A DNA stretch of 37,905 bases from Pseudonocardia alaniniphila (GCF_022524485.1 NZ_JAKXMK010000055.1:1-37905), one strand, 5' to 3'; shown: positions 17,421 to 25,981, numbered from the stretch's first letter. The notes: a model not told the origin generated them from the sequence alone. Program-made: numbers and translations.

Positions 17421-18770
17421 ATGAAATCGGACCATAAGATGAGGCTTGCAGCCTACTATAATCCGACCGGCCATCACGTGGCGTCGTGGCGGCATCCGCG
17501 GGCAGAAGCTGATGCTCCGACCAATATCAAACATTATGTGGACATCGCACGAACGGCCGAGCGTGCGAAGTTCGACTTGATATTCCTCGCCGATGGCAAT
17601 GCGATGCGCGAGGCGAACATGGAGGCGCTCTGCCGCTCCGTCCAGTTTGTCGCCCATTTCGAGCCGCTGACGCTGCTCTCGGCCCTGGCGATGGTGACGG
17701 AGAAAATCGGTCTCGTCGCCACCGCCTCGACCAGTTGGAACGCGCCTTACCACATCGCGCGTAAATTCGCCTCTCTGGACCATATCAGTGGCGGCCGCGC
17801 CGGTTGGAACATCGTGACCTCTCAGCAGGATGCGGAAGCGCGGAATTTCAGCCAAGAACATGCTTACGAGCACGCCGACCGCTACGATCGCGCCCGCGAG
17901 GTCGTCAAAATCGTGCTGGGATTATGGGACAGCTGGGACGACGACGCCTTCGTCTGCAACAAAGACTCCGGAATCTATTTCGATCCCACGAAGGTCCATA
18001 TTCTCAATCACAAGTCGGAGCGCTATCGGGTCCGGGGTCCGCTCAATGTGCCGCGGCCGCTTCAGGGCTATCCGCTGCTAGTGCAGGCAGGCGGCTCGAA
18101 TGACGGGCGGGAAACCGCCGCTCAATTCGCCGAGGCAACTTTCAGTCCGCACCTCAATATCTCGGATGCGAAAGAGTACTATGATGACGTGAAGCGTCGG
18201 ATGGTGAAATATGGTCGCGATCCTGAGCATATGAAGATCCTTCCAGGACTGAGTGTCATCGTTCGGTCGACGGAGAAAGAAGCCAACGCTGACTTCGAAC
18301 TCCTCCAGTCATTCATCCATCCGATGGTCGCGCGTGAGATCTTGTCGACGATGTTGGGCGAGATCGACCTATCTGGCTATTCCTTCGACGAGCCGCTCCC
18401 TGATCTTCCTGATAATGACAGCGGCCACTACGTCAGCATTCTCGCGATGGCGCGGAAGGAGAACCTGACGATCCGCCAGCTGGGTATGCGCGTTGCGGGC
18501 GCCCGCGGCAAGAACGTCATCAAGGGTACTCCGGACCAGGTTGTCGACTACATGGAGGAATGGTTCCTGAAGGGCGCCTGCGATGGCTTCACGATCATGC
18601 CGCCATACATCCCCGGCGCCCTTGACGACTTCTGCGAGCTCGTCGTGCCCGAGCTGCAGCGGCGCGGCCTCTTCCGCACGGAGTACGAGGGGCGAACGCT
18701 GCGCGAGCATCTCGGCATCCCCCGCCCGGCGAGCCAGTACGCATCCCGGCGAAGCCGGGCCGCGGAATAA
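17421..18770 (+). CDS. NtaA/SnaA/DszA-type FMN-dependent monooxygenase
   Basis: The 449-residue protein is a luciferase-like monooxygenase of the nitrilotriacetate/pristinamycin/dibenzothiophene-sulfone monooxygenase group. These are cytosolic enzymes that use FMNH2 supplied by a separate reductase. Markers are HVASWRHP near residue 19, FDLIFLADGNAMRE at 51-64, the group signature ISGGRAGWNIVTS at 122-134, SHEHADRYDRA-like (AYEHADRYDRAREVV) at 148-162, and PLLVQAGGSNDGRETAAQFA in the middle. ATG 17421 has AAAGGAGAG at good spacing. Base composition is unusual: the line 18181-18240 is 29/60 GC against 41/60 in 18601-18660, and codons with A/T at third positions are common in the first three quarters. 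This suggests recent transfer, with a change in composition near 18480-18520. Confidence 0.92.
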   Translation: MKSDHKMRLAAYYNPTGHHVASWRHPRAEADAPTNIKHYVDIARTAERAKFDLIFLADGNAMREANMEALCRSVQFVAHFEPLTLLSALAMVTEKIGLVATASTSWNAPYHIARKFASLDHISGGRAGWNIVTSQQDAEARNFSQEHAYEHADRYDRAREVVKIVLGLWDSWDDDAFVCNKDSGIYFDPTKVHILNHKSERYRVRGPLNVPRPLQGYPLLVQAGGSNDGRETAAQFAEATFSPHLNISDAKEYYDDVKRRMVKYGRDPEHMKILPGLSVIVRSTEKEANADFELLQSFIHPMVAREILSTMLGEIDLSGYSFDEPLPDLPDNDSGHYVSILAMARKENLTIRQLGMRVAGARGKNVIKGTPDQVVDYMEEWFLKGACDGFTIMPPYIPGALDDFCELVVPELQRRGLFRTEYEGRTLREHLGIPRPASQYASRRSRAAE

Positions 18771-18975
18771 GGGTCAGCCCGCGGAGGACGAAGCACCGCG
18801 CCTGGTCACGCGACGGAGGCCAACGAATCCATCGCCGACGACCACGTCCGCGTCCTGGGACTCGCGCATGTGGGCCGTCAGGAGCGCGGCGTGGGCGCGG
18901 CGATCGGGATTGCCGGTTGCCAGCACGTTTTCGATCAGTGCGATCGCCCGTGCTGTGCGACGCCGACAGTCCCGT
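18771..18975 (-). other. Short gap with a possible protein tail
   Basis: On the minus strand, a frame ending at 18774 contains RAIALIENVLATGNPDRRAH followed by AALLTAHMRESQDADVVVGD, which reads like a real protein C-terminus. However, it runs into the DUF2961 gene in a different frame and has no start of its own. I cannot name a family; it may be the tail of a gene truncated when the neighbouring gene arrived. Confidence 0.3.
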
Positions 18976-21159
18976 CTACCTGGCGGTGGCCTGGGTCCGG
19001 CCGTACCAGTACGCGGTGCTGGAGTAGTCGGCCGACACGTCGTCCACCGGTCCGTGCTCGATGCCGAAGGTGATGGTGTTGTGGAACGGCACCGCCTCGG
19101 CCAGCCACAGCCGGAAAGCCGAGGTGCAGTCGGTGTTCGCGGCACAGCCGGTGGGCGGGGTGAGGTGCGCGGTGTTGCCGTGCAACGGCGTGTTGTACGT
19201 GCCGCGGTTGAAGTACCAGCCGCTTTCGTAGTAGTCCTCGGTTCCGGTGCCGTGGATCTGCGGCGACTGCGAGCCGTCGGTGTAGACCCGCTCGTCACCT
19301 TCGAGGTGGTCGCGGGCAACCGGACCTTGCATGTCCACGGTGTCCCCGACGAACTTGCCTGTTCCGGTAGCCGTCAGATACGGCCAGTCCCGCTTCGGCG
19401 TGGTGGAACCGGCGTGCGAGCTGGTCCGGAAGTAACCGATGCGGCCGGCGGCCAGCTCCGCGGCCAGCCGGGCATCGGGTGCCTGGCTCACCTGCGCCTG
19501 CGCCCCGGACATCGCGATCGAGGATCCGTTGAACAGCGTGACGGTGGCGCCCCGCAGGTAGGGCATCGGCCACCAGGCTGAATACCAGCCGCCCGGTCGG
19601 ACGTCCATGCCGAACATCAGCGAGGCCACCGGCTGCACCCCGAAACCGCTGCCGAAGAACTCGCCGACCGGCGAGTCGACCATGGTCTGCCCGTCGACGC
19701 GGATCCGCAGCCGCACGCCCTGCAACAGCTGCTGCGCGGTGTGCAGGTCGGCCAGTTGCGCGGCGCTCAGCGGCTCCTGGTGGGTGCGCACGCCCGACCA
19801 GGTCTGGCCGGCGATCAGGTAGGCGTGCGCAGTCTCGTCGGCCGCGTTGCCGACGTCGACCTCGTCGGTGGGCCGCGATGTCCCCTTGACCACGCTGTCT
19901 ACCCGGTAGTGAAACTCTGTGAAGCCCCCGTCGAAGGACGCGAATGTGTTCTTGATGGTGATCTGCGACCTGCCGGCGGTCACGCTCGCCGGTAAGCGGA
20001 CCGACTGCTCGGCCCAGTCGCCGGTGACCGGGGCGGCCGGGGCGATCGCAGCGGGCCAGTGCGCCCTGCCGGCGCGCTGTGCCAGTTCGGCCGCGGAAAC
20101 CCCGTTGGCTGCCCAACTGGCCACCACGGTCGAGTCCACCGACACGGTGGCCACCTGGTTGGCGATGCCCGGGTCGACTCGCCTGGTGAGCACGACCCCG
20201 TTGTTGTTCGGGTCGATCTTGACGGTGAACGTGCTGGAACCGCCCTTGCCGAAGGCCCGGCCGTCGTCGGTCACCGTCCTCGGCAGGACGTGATGTGCCT
20301 GTGGCAGTCGCAGCCGGACCGCGGTCAGCTCGCCCGGACCGCGTGCGGTGCCGATGGTCTGGGTGGCGCCGGGCGCCAGCCCGACCGCGGTCGTGCTGGT
20401 GGTCGCGGCGGGCAGCGGTGGTTTCGGGTCGCGGGTACCGGCTGCGCGCAGCAGTGCCAGCACGTCGGTCGCCCGGTCGCTCGGGTCGAATGTGGACACT
20501 GCGCTCGCGTCCGCGAACGTCCGGTAGGTGACGTGGTAGTAGAAAGACGAGCTGTCCGTTGTGATCAACATGTGAGACGTGAACGGCATCGGCACCGCGA
20601 TGTAGACCCCACCCGAGCTCTGGTCGGCGTTGGCCACCAGCGGGTACACGAACGGCGCGCCCAGCTTGCCGTTCACAACATCCTGTAGCGGTGCGTGCAT
20701 GATCTGCCGGCCGTCCAGGGTGATCGTGATGTTGCCGACGCCGGCCACGTTGCCGCCGGCCCAGGTGAACCAGATCGCATCCACCTCCCCCGGGCCGGAG
20801 TGCTCCGCGACGACGCACTGGGTAGCCCGGGTGCGCAGCCGCGGCGACGTGGTGCTGTCGAATCGCACCGGCTCGGCGCCAGTGTCGATCAGCCGCAGGC
20901 ACTGGTTGGGGTTGGACCACCAGTCGGTGTTACCGCCGGTGCGGTCGGAACTGGAGAACTGGCTGGTGCGCACGCCGGTGGTCAGTTCCGGTAGCCGGTC
21001 CAATCGCCGGTAGATGTCCCAGCCGACCGGACCCTTGTCCGGCGCCGCCGTCGGGTGCGCCGATGGCTGGGCGGCGGCAGGCATGGCCGCCATGGTTCCG
21101 GTGACGATCGCGATGACTAGCGCTAACAGTACGATCAGGTCCCGGTGGACGCGAAGCAT
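18976..21159 (-). CDS. Secreted DUF2961 (GH172-type) protein
   Basis: The 727-residue product begins with a signal peptide (RVHRD then a long hydrophobic run, cleavage near AAAQP), so it is exported. Regions typical of DUF2961 are YRRLDRLPELTTGVRTSQFS near the mature N-terminus, CVVAEHSGPGEVDAIWFTWA, PLVANADQSSGGVYIAVPMP, and near the C-terminus GTGTEDYYESGWYFNRGTYN, followed by HGPVDDVSADYSSTAYWYG. DUF2961 is the catalytic domain of GH172; studied members act on fructofuranose- or arabinofuranose-containing glycans, including D-arabinan. An approximately 260-residue region in the middle is an insert between the two DUF2961 halves and looks like a beta-sandwich module. ATG 21159 has GGAG six bases upstream; the frame is open to 21276. 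Confidence 0.85.
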   Translation of the reverse strand: MLRVHRDLIVLLALVIAIVTGTMAAMPAAAQPSAHPTAAPDKGPVGWDIYRRLDRLPELTTGVRTSQFSSSDRTGGNTDWWSNPNQCLRLIDTGAEPVRFDSTTSPRLRTRATQCVVAEHSGPGEVDAIWFTWAGGNVAGVGNITITLDGRQIMHAPLQDVVNGKLGAPFVYPLVANADQSSGGVYIAVPMPFTSHMLITTDSSSFYYHVTYRTFADASAVSTFDPSDRATDVLALLRAAGTRDPKPPLPAATTSTTAVGLAPGATQTIGTARGPGELTAVRLRLPQAHHVLPRTVTDDGRAFGKGGSSTFTVKIDPNNNGVVLTRRVDPGIANQVATVSVDSTVVASWAANGVSAAELAQRAGRAHWPAAIAPAAPVTGDWAEQSVRLPASVTAGRSQITIKNTFASFDGGFTEFHYRVDSVVKGTSRPTDEVDVGNAADETAHAYLIAGQTWSGVRTHQEPLSAAQLADLHTAQQLLQGVRLRIRVDGQTMVDSPVGEFFGSGFGVQPVASLMFGMDVRPGGWYSAWWPMPYLRGATVTLFNGSSIAMSGAQAQVSQAPDARLAAELAAGRIGYFRTSSHAGSTTPKRDWPYLTATGTGKFVGDTVDMQGPVARDHLEGDERVYTDGSQSPQIHGTGTEDYYESGWYFNRGTYNTPLHGNTAHLTPPTGCAANTDCTSAFRLWLAEAVPFHNTITFGIEHGPVDDVSADYSSTAYWYGRTQATAR

Positions 21160-21806
21160 GAGCCGCTCCATGGGGTGGGGATAACCATGGCGAGCTTTCC
21201 ACCGATGGCCATGGGACGCCAGTAACGGGGAGGTGTCGCGCCGTTCTATTCGACGTCCAGCAATCCGCGGATCCACGTACCTTTACATGCGAGTAGGACC
21301 ATTCTCTCAACCAGTAACTGGCGGACTATAGCCATTGCCTCGTTATAAACGCGGCAACATGACGCGGTGAACGGGCGCTGTGGGCGCGCTGGAACCTGTG
21401 CCCGCAGGTGGCAGGGAGCCGCGGAGGTAGCAAATGGCCAGTCATCCGGGTGAGCCAGACGCCGTTGCTGCGAGTGCCGGCTGCACGGTCATGTACCCCA
21501 GTCGCAGGCGCGAGGGGATCCGGCTTCGGCTACCCCGCCCACGGAGCCAGACCGGCAGCAAGCAGCCCGCCATGCCGATGTCGCCCTGCGCGCGATCGGG
21601 CAGCCGAACTCGATTGCCTATGAGTTCGACGCAGTCAGGGGGCGGCGTCGTTTCGCTGAGGATGTCCGTGCGGGACGTGAGCGCGTGCTGGAGCGATCGT
21701 TGCTGGAGCGGATCTGGAGCCAACATGGGCCGCGAACTGCGTCCGGTCGTGCCGAAGTGGTCGTGGCGGCCGCGTTGCTGAACGCCCCGGTCTTGGATTC
21801 GCGTGC
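21160..21806. other. Stretch with a possible gene fragment
   Basis: This is the upstream region of the DUF2961 gene followed by an unassigned section. From about 21541 to 21790 one plus-strand frame reads RHADVALRAIGQPNSIAYEF, DAVRGRRRFAEDVRAGRERV and LERSLLERIWSQHGPRTASG, which is protein-like in composition but has no start codon of its own and no family I recognise. It overlaps the 3' end of the G6PDH-like gene on the other strand. It may be a remnant of a lost gene. Confidence 0.35.
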
Positions 21807-23213
21807 CTACTCGCTGCCACGCCACCTCAGCGGAGCGGCGAGTCTATTGGCCTCGGCCGGTCCCCACGAGCGGGGGACGTACGACTGGACCGGTGGGCGA
21901 GCCCGTAGCAGTGGGTCCACCACCCGCCACGCCTGTCGCAGCGCTTCCGAGCTGGGGAACGCGTCCTGGTCACCGCGTAGGACGTCGAGCATCAGCCAGG
22001 CATAGGCCGGTAACGGTGGCGCGCCCGTCGCGCGTGGGACGTCGAACGCCAGGCGGGTGGCGGCTGCCGCGTCGACGTCCGAGCGCTGGCCCACTCGGAC
22101 ATCCAGCCAGACCTGACCATCGCCCAGCAGCGCGAGGGTGACCGTCTCCGGCGGTCGGTTGCTCCACCCCTTGCCATCCGGCTCCTTCAGCACGAGCGTG
22201 ACGTTCTGCTGGGCTTCGGCGAGCTGCTTGCCGGTCCGCAGAACGAACGGCACGCCGCGCCATCGGTCCGTGTCTACCCACAGTCGGGCGGCGGCGTAGG
22301 TCTCCGTGGTGGAGTCAGCGGGCACGTCGGGCAGGTCGCGGTAGCCCGCGGCCTGCCCGAGCACCACGTCGGCCGGGTCGATCGGGCGGATGGCAGCAAG
22401 CGCTGCCTCGCGGGCCTTCTGAAGTCCGGCCATGTCGTCGGGCGGCTCCAGTACGACCTCGGCCAGTACCTGCATCAGGTGGGTGGCGAGCATGTCGAGC
22501 ACGGCGCCCGTTGCGTCGTAGAACCCGGCGCGCACAGCCACGTCGAGCGTCTCGCACACCTCGATCTGCACCTGCTCGACGTGCTCGCGGCTCCACAGAT
22601 GTCCGATGACACGGCTGGCGGCGCGGATCCCGGTCAGCACCCGGATGGGCGCCTTGGCCAGGAAGTGGTCGATCCTGAACACCTGGCACTCGTCGAATGT
22701 TGCGCGGACGAGCCCGTCGAGCGCCTCGAACGTCTCCGGGGACGTCCCGTACGGCTTCTCGAAGACCACGCGCGCCCCGTCGGCGAGGCCGTGCGCTGCG
22801 ATCGCGCGTGCCGTCTCGGCGAACGCGGCAGGCGGGATGCCGAGGTAGTGCACGACGATCGGGTCCCCGCCGATGTCCGCGCGCGCTGCCCGCACCGCGG
22901 CGGGCAGCTCACCCGGGTCGGCCACGGTGAACCCGCCGCCGGCGAACCGCAGGCCATCCAGGAGCGATGCCGTTCGGGCCGGGTCGCCGGGCGGGCCGAA
23001 CTCGCGCAGCGCCTCCTCCGCGATGTCGCGAAACCGACCGTCACTCATCCGGCCGCGCCCGCAGCCGACCAGCCGCCACCGCGACGGCAGCAGGCCTTGG
23101 TGCGCGAGCGAGGCCAGCGCCGGCAGCACCCAGCGCTTCGCGACGTCTCCGGTTGCACCGTGGATGACGAGCACAGCCGGCTCGGCGGCACCGACGAGCG
23201 TTGAGAGCCCCAC
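21807..23213 (-). CDS. Glucose-6-phosphate dehydrogenase-like protein (divergent Zwf)
   Basis: This 468-residue protein is a member of the glucose-6-phosphate dehydrogenase family, which oxidises a hexose 6-phosphate to its lactone with NAD(P)+. The Rossmann motif is GATGDVAKR at 19-27, the usual EKP(F/Y)G is present at 152-156, and the conserved His pair is kept in RIDHFLAK (180-187) and ATHLMQ (243-248). The substrate motif is unusual: family members normally read RIDHYLGKE, whereas here Tyr is Phe, Gly is Ala and Glu is Ala. A C-terminal QSYVPRSWGP segment resembles the Zwf end. GTG 23213 is preceded by AGGG at eight bases. It is divergent from the kinase-aldolase-DeoR operon and probably belongs to the same regulon, perhaps with a non-glucose sugar phosphate as substrate. 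Confidence 0.85.
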   Translation of the reverse strand: MGLSTLVGAAEPAVLVIHGATGDVAKRWVLPALASLAHQGLLPSRWRLVGCGRGRMSDGRFRDIAEEALREFGPPGDPARTASLLDGLRFAGGGFTVADPGELPAAVRAARADIGGDPIVVHYLGIPPAAFAETARAIAAHGLADGARVVFEKPYGTSPETFEALDGLVRATFDECQVFRIDHFLAKAPIRVLTGIRAASRVIGHLWSREHVEQVQIEVCETLDVAVRAGFYDATGAVLDMLATHLMQVLAEVVLEPPDDMAGLQKAREAALAAIRPIDPADVVLGQAAGYRDLPDVPADSTTETYAAARLWVDTDRWRGVPFVLRTGKQLAEAQQNVTLVLKEPDGKGWSNRPPETVTLALLGDGQVWLDVRVGQRSDVDAAAATRLAFDVPRATGAPPLPAYAWLMLDVLRGDQDAFPSSEALRQAWRVVDPLLRARPPVQSYVPRSWGPAEANRLAAPLRWRGSE

Positions 23214-23217
23214 ATCA

Positions 23218-23250
23218 CTGACCCTAGCTCAAATGTTGGGTATCAAACAT
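23218..23250 (+). promoter_or_regulatory. Promoter and operator P1 for the kinase-aldolase-DeoR operon
   Basis: A -35 CTGACC (23218-23223) and a -10 TATCAA (23241-23246) are 17 bp apart. The spacer holds AAATGTTGG (23231-23239), and the region forms an inverted repeat ATGTT-N8-AACAT (23233-23237 / 23246-23250). The order TGAC, eight bases, AAATGT is the same as at P2 upstream of the isomerase/Gfo operon and close to P3 upstream of the ABC operon. The palindrome overlapping the -10 fits repression by the DeoR protein encoded downstream. The divergent G6PDH-like gene starts at 23213, so the site may affect it too. Confidence 0.6.
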
Positions 23251-23336
23251 GTTGGTGCTACCGTCAGATCGTCCCGCCGCGGGAACCGGCGGCGGACCAC
23301 ACGTGCCGGTCGGCGACCGCGAGGAGGCGGACGAGC

Positions 23337-24293
23337 TTGTCCCTGGTGGCCCCGGCGACCGACGGCGCGATCCTGTGCATCGGCGCCGCGTCGATGGACA
23401 CCGTTGCCGTCGTCGATCGAATGGTCGGAGCCGACGAGCGGGTGGTGGCTGAGACGATCGTGCACGCGGGCGGCGGCCCGGCGGCCACTGCCGCAGTGGC
23501 CATCGCGCGCTGGGGTGTCCCCGTCGAGCTCGCCGCCGCCGTCGGCGACGACGACGCCGGTCGTGCCGTGCTCGACGGACTCGAGGCGGAGGGCGTCGGC
23601 GTCCGGCACGTCGAACGCAGGCGCGGCGAGACCACCGCGCAGAGCGTCGTCCTGGTGAGCCGGGACACGGCTAGCAGGGCATTGCTGACCCGGCCCGGTC
23701 CGACACTGCGGGAGCTTCCCGCCGGGTACGACTGGGTGCACTGCGACCAGGCCGGATACCCTGCCGCGCAGGCCGGCCGGGCGCGTGCGGGCCGGCTCAG
23801 CCTCGACGACGGCAACGCCGTGGCCGGGTTCGTCCCAGCCGGCGTCGATCTCTACGTGCCCACCGCGGAGGTCCTCCTGCGGCGCTTCGGCGCGGCGGGC
23901 GACGGCGGCGTGCTGGCGCTCCTGGACGCGGCACGGGCTGCGACCGTTGAGGGTGTGGGCGCCGTCGTGGTCACTCGCGGGGGAGAGGGGGCCGTGGCGC
24001 TCGACCCGGCAGGCGATGAGCTGGTCGTCCCGGCCGTCGACGTGCCCGTCGAGAGCACTCTCGGTGCGGGCGACGTCTTCCACGGAGCGATGCTCGCCGC
24101 GCTCGCGCTCGGCCACGGGTTTGCCGGGTCCGTTCGGCTCGCCGTGGTCTGCGCCGGTCTGTCCTGCCGGGGCCTGGACGGGCGCAGCGCCATCCCCGGC
24201 CTGGCGGAGACCCTTCGGCTGACGACCACGACGACCACCACCTCCGCCGGCAGACCGGCGACCGTTCCGGCGACCCAGAAAGGCCGTCCATGA
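23337..24293 (+). CDS. PfkB-family sugar kinase, YihV-like
   Basis: The 318-residue kinase should phosphorylate a sugar with ATP in the cytosol. PfkB signatures are present: HAGGGPAATAAVAIARWG (43-60), VGDDDAG (69-75), and the ATP/anion-hole motif TLGAGDVFHGA (241-251) with catalytic Asp246. Overall layout and motifs resemble E. coli sulfofructose kinase YihV (GGGPAATAAVA, GAGDVFHGA, GGRAGIP-like DGRSAIP). By eye, residues I recall as sulfonate contacts in YihV (Lys27, Asn109, Arg138) align with Arg35, Thr118 and Ala139 here, so the anion pocket is changed. TTG 23337 has AGGAGG nine bases upstream; the stop overlaps the next start (ATGA). A run of seven Thr near residue 296 comes from an ACC/ACG simple repeat. 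Confidence 0.87.
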   Translation: MSLVAPATDGAILCIGAASMDTVAVVDRMVGADERVVAETIVHAGGGPAATAAVAIARWGVPVELAAAVGDDDAGRAVLDGLEAEGVGVRHVERRRGETTAQSVVLVSRDTASRALLTRPGPTLRELPAGYDWVHCDQAGYPAAQAGRARAGRLSLDDGNAVAGFVPAGVDLYVPTAEVLLRRFGAAGDGGVLALLDAARAATVEGVGAVVVTRGGEGAVALDPAGDELVVPAVDVPVESTLGAGDVFHGAMLAALALGHGFAGSVRLAVVCAGLSCRGLDGRSAIPGLAETLRLTTTTTTTSAGRPATVPATQKGRP

Positions 24294-25162
24294 CCGCGGA
24301 CTCCACCACCGGGCCGTCCCTGGACCCGCTGACCGACCGCCGTGGCGGGTTCTCCATGGTCGCCCTCGACCAGCGGGAGTCGTTGCGGGCGATGATGGCG
24401 CCCGTCATGAGCGGGCCGGTCGGCGACGAGTCGCTGGTGGAGTTCAAGACGCTGGCCACGGCGATCCTCAGCCCGCGCGCCTCGGCGGTGCTGCTGGATC
24501 GCGCGTACGGGCTGCCGGCCGCTGCGGCCAGGGCACCGGGCTGCGGGCTCGTCCTGGCCGCGGACGTGCTGCAACAGGAGCCGGGCGGCCCGGTCGTCGG
24601 GGCCACACTCGACGAGGGCGTGACCGCCGAGCTCGCAGCGCAGCTGCGCCCGGACGCGCTGAAGATGCTGGTGCCCTGGACGCCCGCTACCCGGTCCGGC
24701 GCGGTGGACCTCGCCGAACGGTTCATGCGCCTCTGCCGCACGCTGGGGCTGCCTGGCATCGTTGAGGGCGTGGTGCGCCCGCCCGATATCTCGTCTTGGT
24801 CCGATGCCGACCGTGATGCGGCGATCGTGCGTGCAGCCGAGGACCTCGCCGTGGTCGGCCCGACCCTCTACAAAGCCGAGGTGCCCGGGTACGGCGCGAG
24901 CCCGGCCGAGGCCATCACCGCCACCGCCCGCCGGATCACCGAGGTCCTCGACTGTCCGTGGGTCGTGCTCTCCTCCGGTGTCGCGGCGGAGCGCTTCGCC
25001 GCGGCCGTGCAGGCCTGCCGGCAGGGTGGCGCGTCCGGGTTCCTCGCCGGTCGGGCTGTGTGGGCCGACGCGGTCACCGCGCCGGACCCCGCCGAGTTCC
25101 TGCGCACCGAGTCGCTGCGGCGGCTGGACGCGCTCGACGCCGTGGGGGTGAGCACGCCATGA
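24290..25162 (+). CDS. Class I aldolase, YihT/LacD-like
   Basis: This 290-residue TIM-barrel aldolase should split a ketose phosphate (or sulfo-ketose phosphate) into two three-carbon units. It resembles E. coli sulfofructosephosphate aldolase YihT: GGFSMVALDQRESLRAMM near residue 19, GIVEGVVRPPD at 156-166, TLYKAEVPGYG at 192-202 with Schiff-base Lys195, PWVVLSSGV at 223-231 and GASGFLAGRAVWADAV at 247-262. The last two parts form the phosphate/sulfonate-binding loops in YihT and LacD. ATG 24290 overlaps the kinase TGA, and its own TGA overlaps the next ATG. Position after a kinase fits the kinase-then-aldolase logic of both sulfoglycolysis and tagatose metabolism. Which substrate is used cannot be read from the sequence. 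Confidence 0.87.
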   Translation: MTADSTTGPSLDPLTDRRGGFSMVALDQRESLRAMMAPVMSGPVGDESLVEFKTLATAILSPRASAVLLDRAYGLPAAAARAPGCGLVLAADVLQQEPGGPVVGATLDEGVTAELAAQLRPDALKMLVPWTPATRSGAVDLAERFMRLCRTLGLPGIVEGVVRPPDISSWSDADRDAAIVRAAEDLAVVGPTLYKAEVPGYGASPAEAITATARRITEVLDCPWVVLSSGVAAERFAAAVQACRQGGASGFLAGRAVWADAVTAPDPAEFLRTESLRRLDALDAVGVSTP

Positions 25163-25968
25163 GCCGCGGCCTGACCTACGGGTTCGCTCAGAGCCGCCGG
25201 GACCGGCTGCTCACGCTCCTGCAGGAGCAGGGGTTCTGCGCCACCACCGAACTCGTGCGCTATCTCGGCGTGTCCGACATGACCGTGCGCCGCGACGTGC
25301 AGAAGCTCGCCGACGAGGGCCTCGTCCGCATCGTGCACGGCGGGGTCAGCGTGCTGCCGCCGGGCGCGCTGCAGGGCAGCGGCCGGTTCGACGAGCGGTC
25401 CACGCGCATGGCAGCCGCGAAGCGGGCCGCCGGTCGGCTGGCGGCGTCCCGGGTGCGTCCGGGCGACAACCTCGCCCTCGACGCCGGCACCACCACGCTC
25501 GAGGTCGCAAAGGCCCTGCCGACGTTCTCCGCGCTGACGGTCGCGACGCACTCCGCCACCGCGATCGCGGAGCTGATGGAGCGTGACGACGTCACGGTGA
25601 TCGGGCTCGGCGGCGTGCTGCACCACGAGACGCGCTCGTTCGCCGGCACGAGTGTGCTGCGGGCCATCAAGGAGCTGCAGGTCGGCACCCTGTACCTGGC
25701 AGCGAGCGGGGTCGGCCCGCGCGGTGTCTTCTGCGCCAACGACTTCGACGCCGTCACCAAGCGGGCGCTGATCGAGGTGGCCCGCGAGGTCGTGCTGGTC
25801 GTCGACTCCAGCAAGTTCGACATGCAGGCGCCGATGGTGCGGGTGTGCGGGCTCGACGCCGTGGGCTCGGTCGTCGTCGACGACGGGATCCATGACGAGT
25901 CGCGGCAGATGCTGGAACGCAAAGGTGTGACGCTCGAGGTGGCGCAGGTTCCGGCGACCCGCGGCTGA
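25159..25968 (+). CDS. DeoR-family transcriptional regulator
   Basis: The 269-residue regulator has an N-terminal DeoR winged helix (RRDRLLTLLQEQGFCATTEL, VRYLGVSDMTVRRDVQKLAD, residues ~13-56) and a C-terminal sugar-phosphate-sensing isomerase-like domain with LDAGTTT, ATHSATAIAEL, GLGGVLHHETRSFAG and VDSSKFD motifs. Such proteins usually repress a sugar operon until a phosphorylated intermediate binds. It ends a three-gene operon with the kinase and aldolase (ATGA overlaps), the same combination of families as YihV-YihT-YihW. Candidate operators with AAATGT cores lie at the three promoters of the locus. ATG 25159 is fixed by the overlap and by similarity start. Confidence 0.92.
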   Translation: MSRGLTYGFAQSRRDRLLTLLQEQGFCATTELVRYLGVSDMTVRRDVQKLADEGLVRIVHGGVSVLPPGALQGSGRFDERSTRMAAAKRAAGRLAASRVRPGDNLALDAGTTTLEVAKALPTFSALTVATHSATAIAELMERDDVTVIGLGGVLHHETRSFAGTSVLRAIKELQVGTLYLAASGVGPRGVFCANDFDAVTKRALIEVAREVVLVVDSSKFDMQAPMVRVCGLDAVGSVVVDDGIHDESRQMLERKGVTLEVAQVPATRG

Positions 25969-25981
25969 CCAGGACGAGGGA

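Noticed and set aside
24230..24245. ACC/ACG triplet run as a regulatory or phase-variable repeat
   Set aside because: It encodes a short poly-Thr tail in the kinase and is too short and imperfect to suggest slippage control.
23337..25968. Direct assignment of the kinase-aldolase-DeoR triad to sulfoquinovose degradation (yihV-yihT-yihW)
   Set aside because: Families agree, but the recalled sulfonate contacts of the kinase are mostly changed, and GH31 sulfoquinovosidase, SQ isomerase and sulfolactaldehyde reductase are not seen. It is kept as a hypothesis only.
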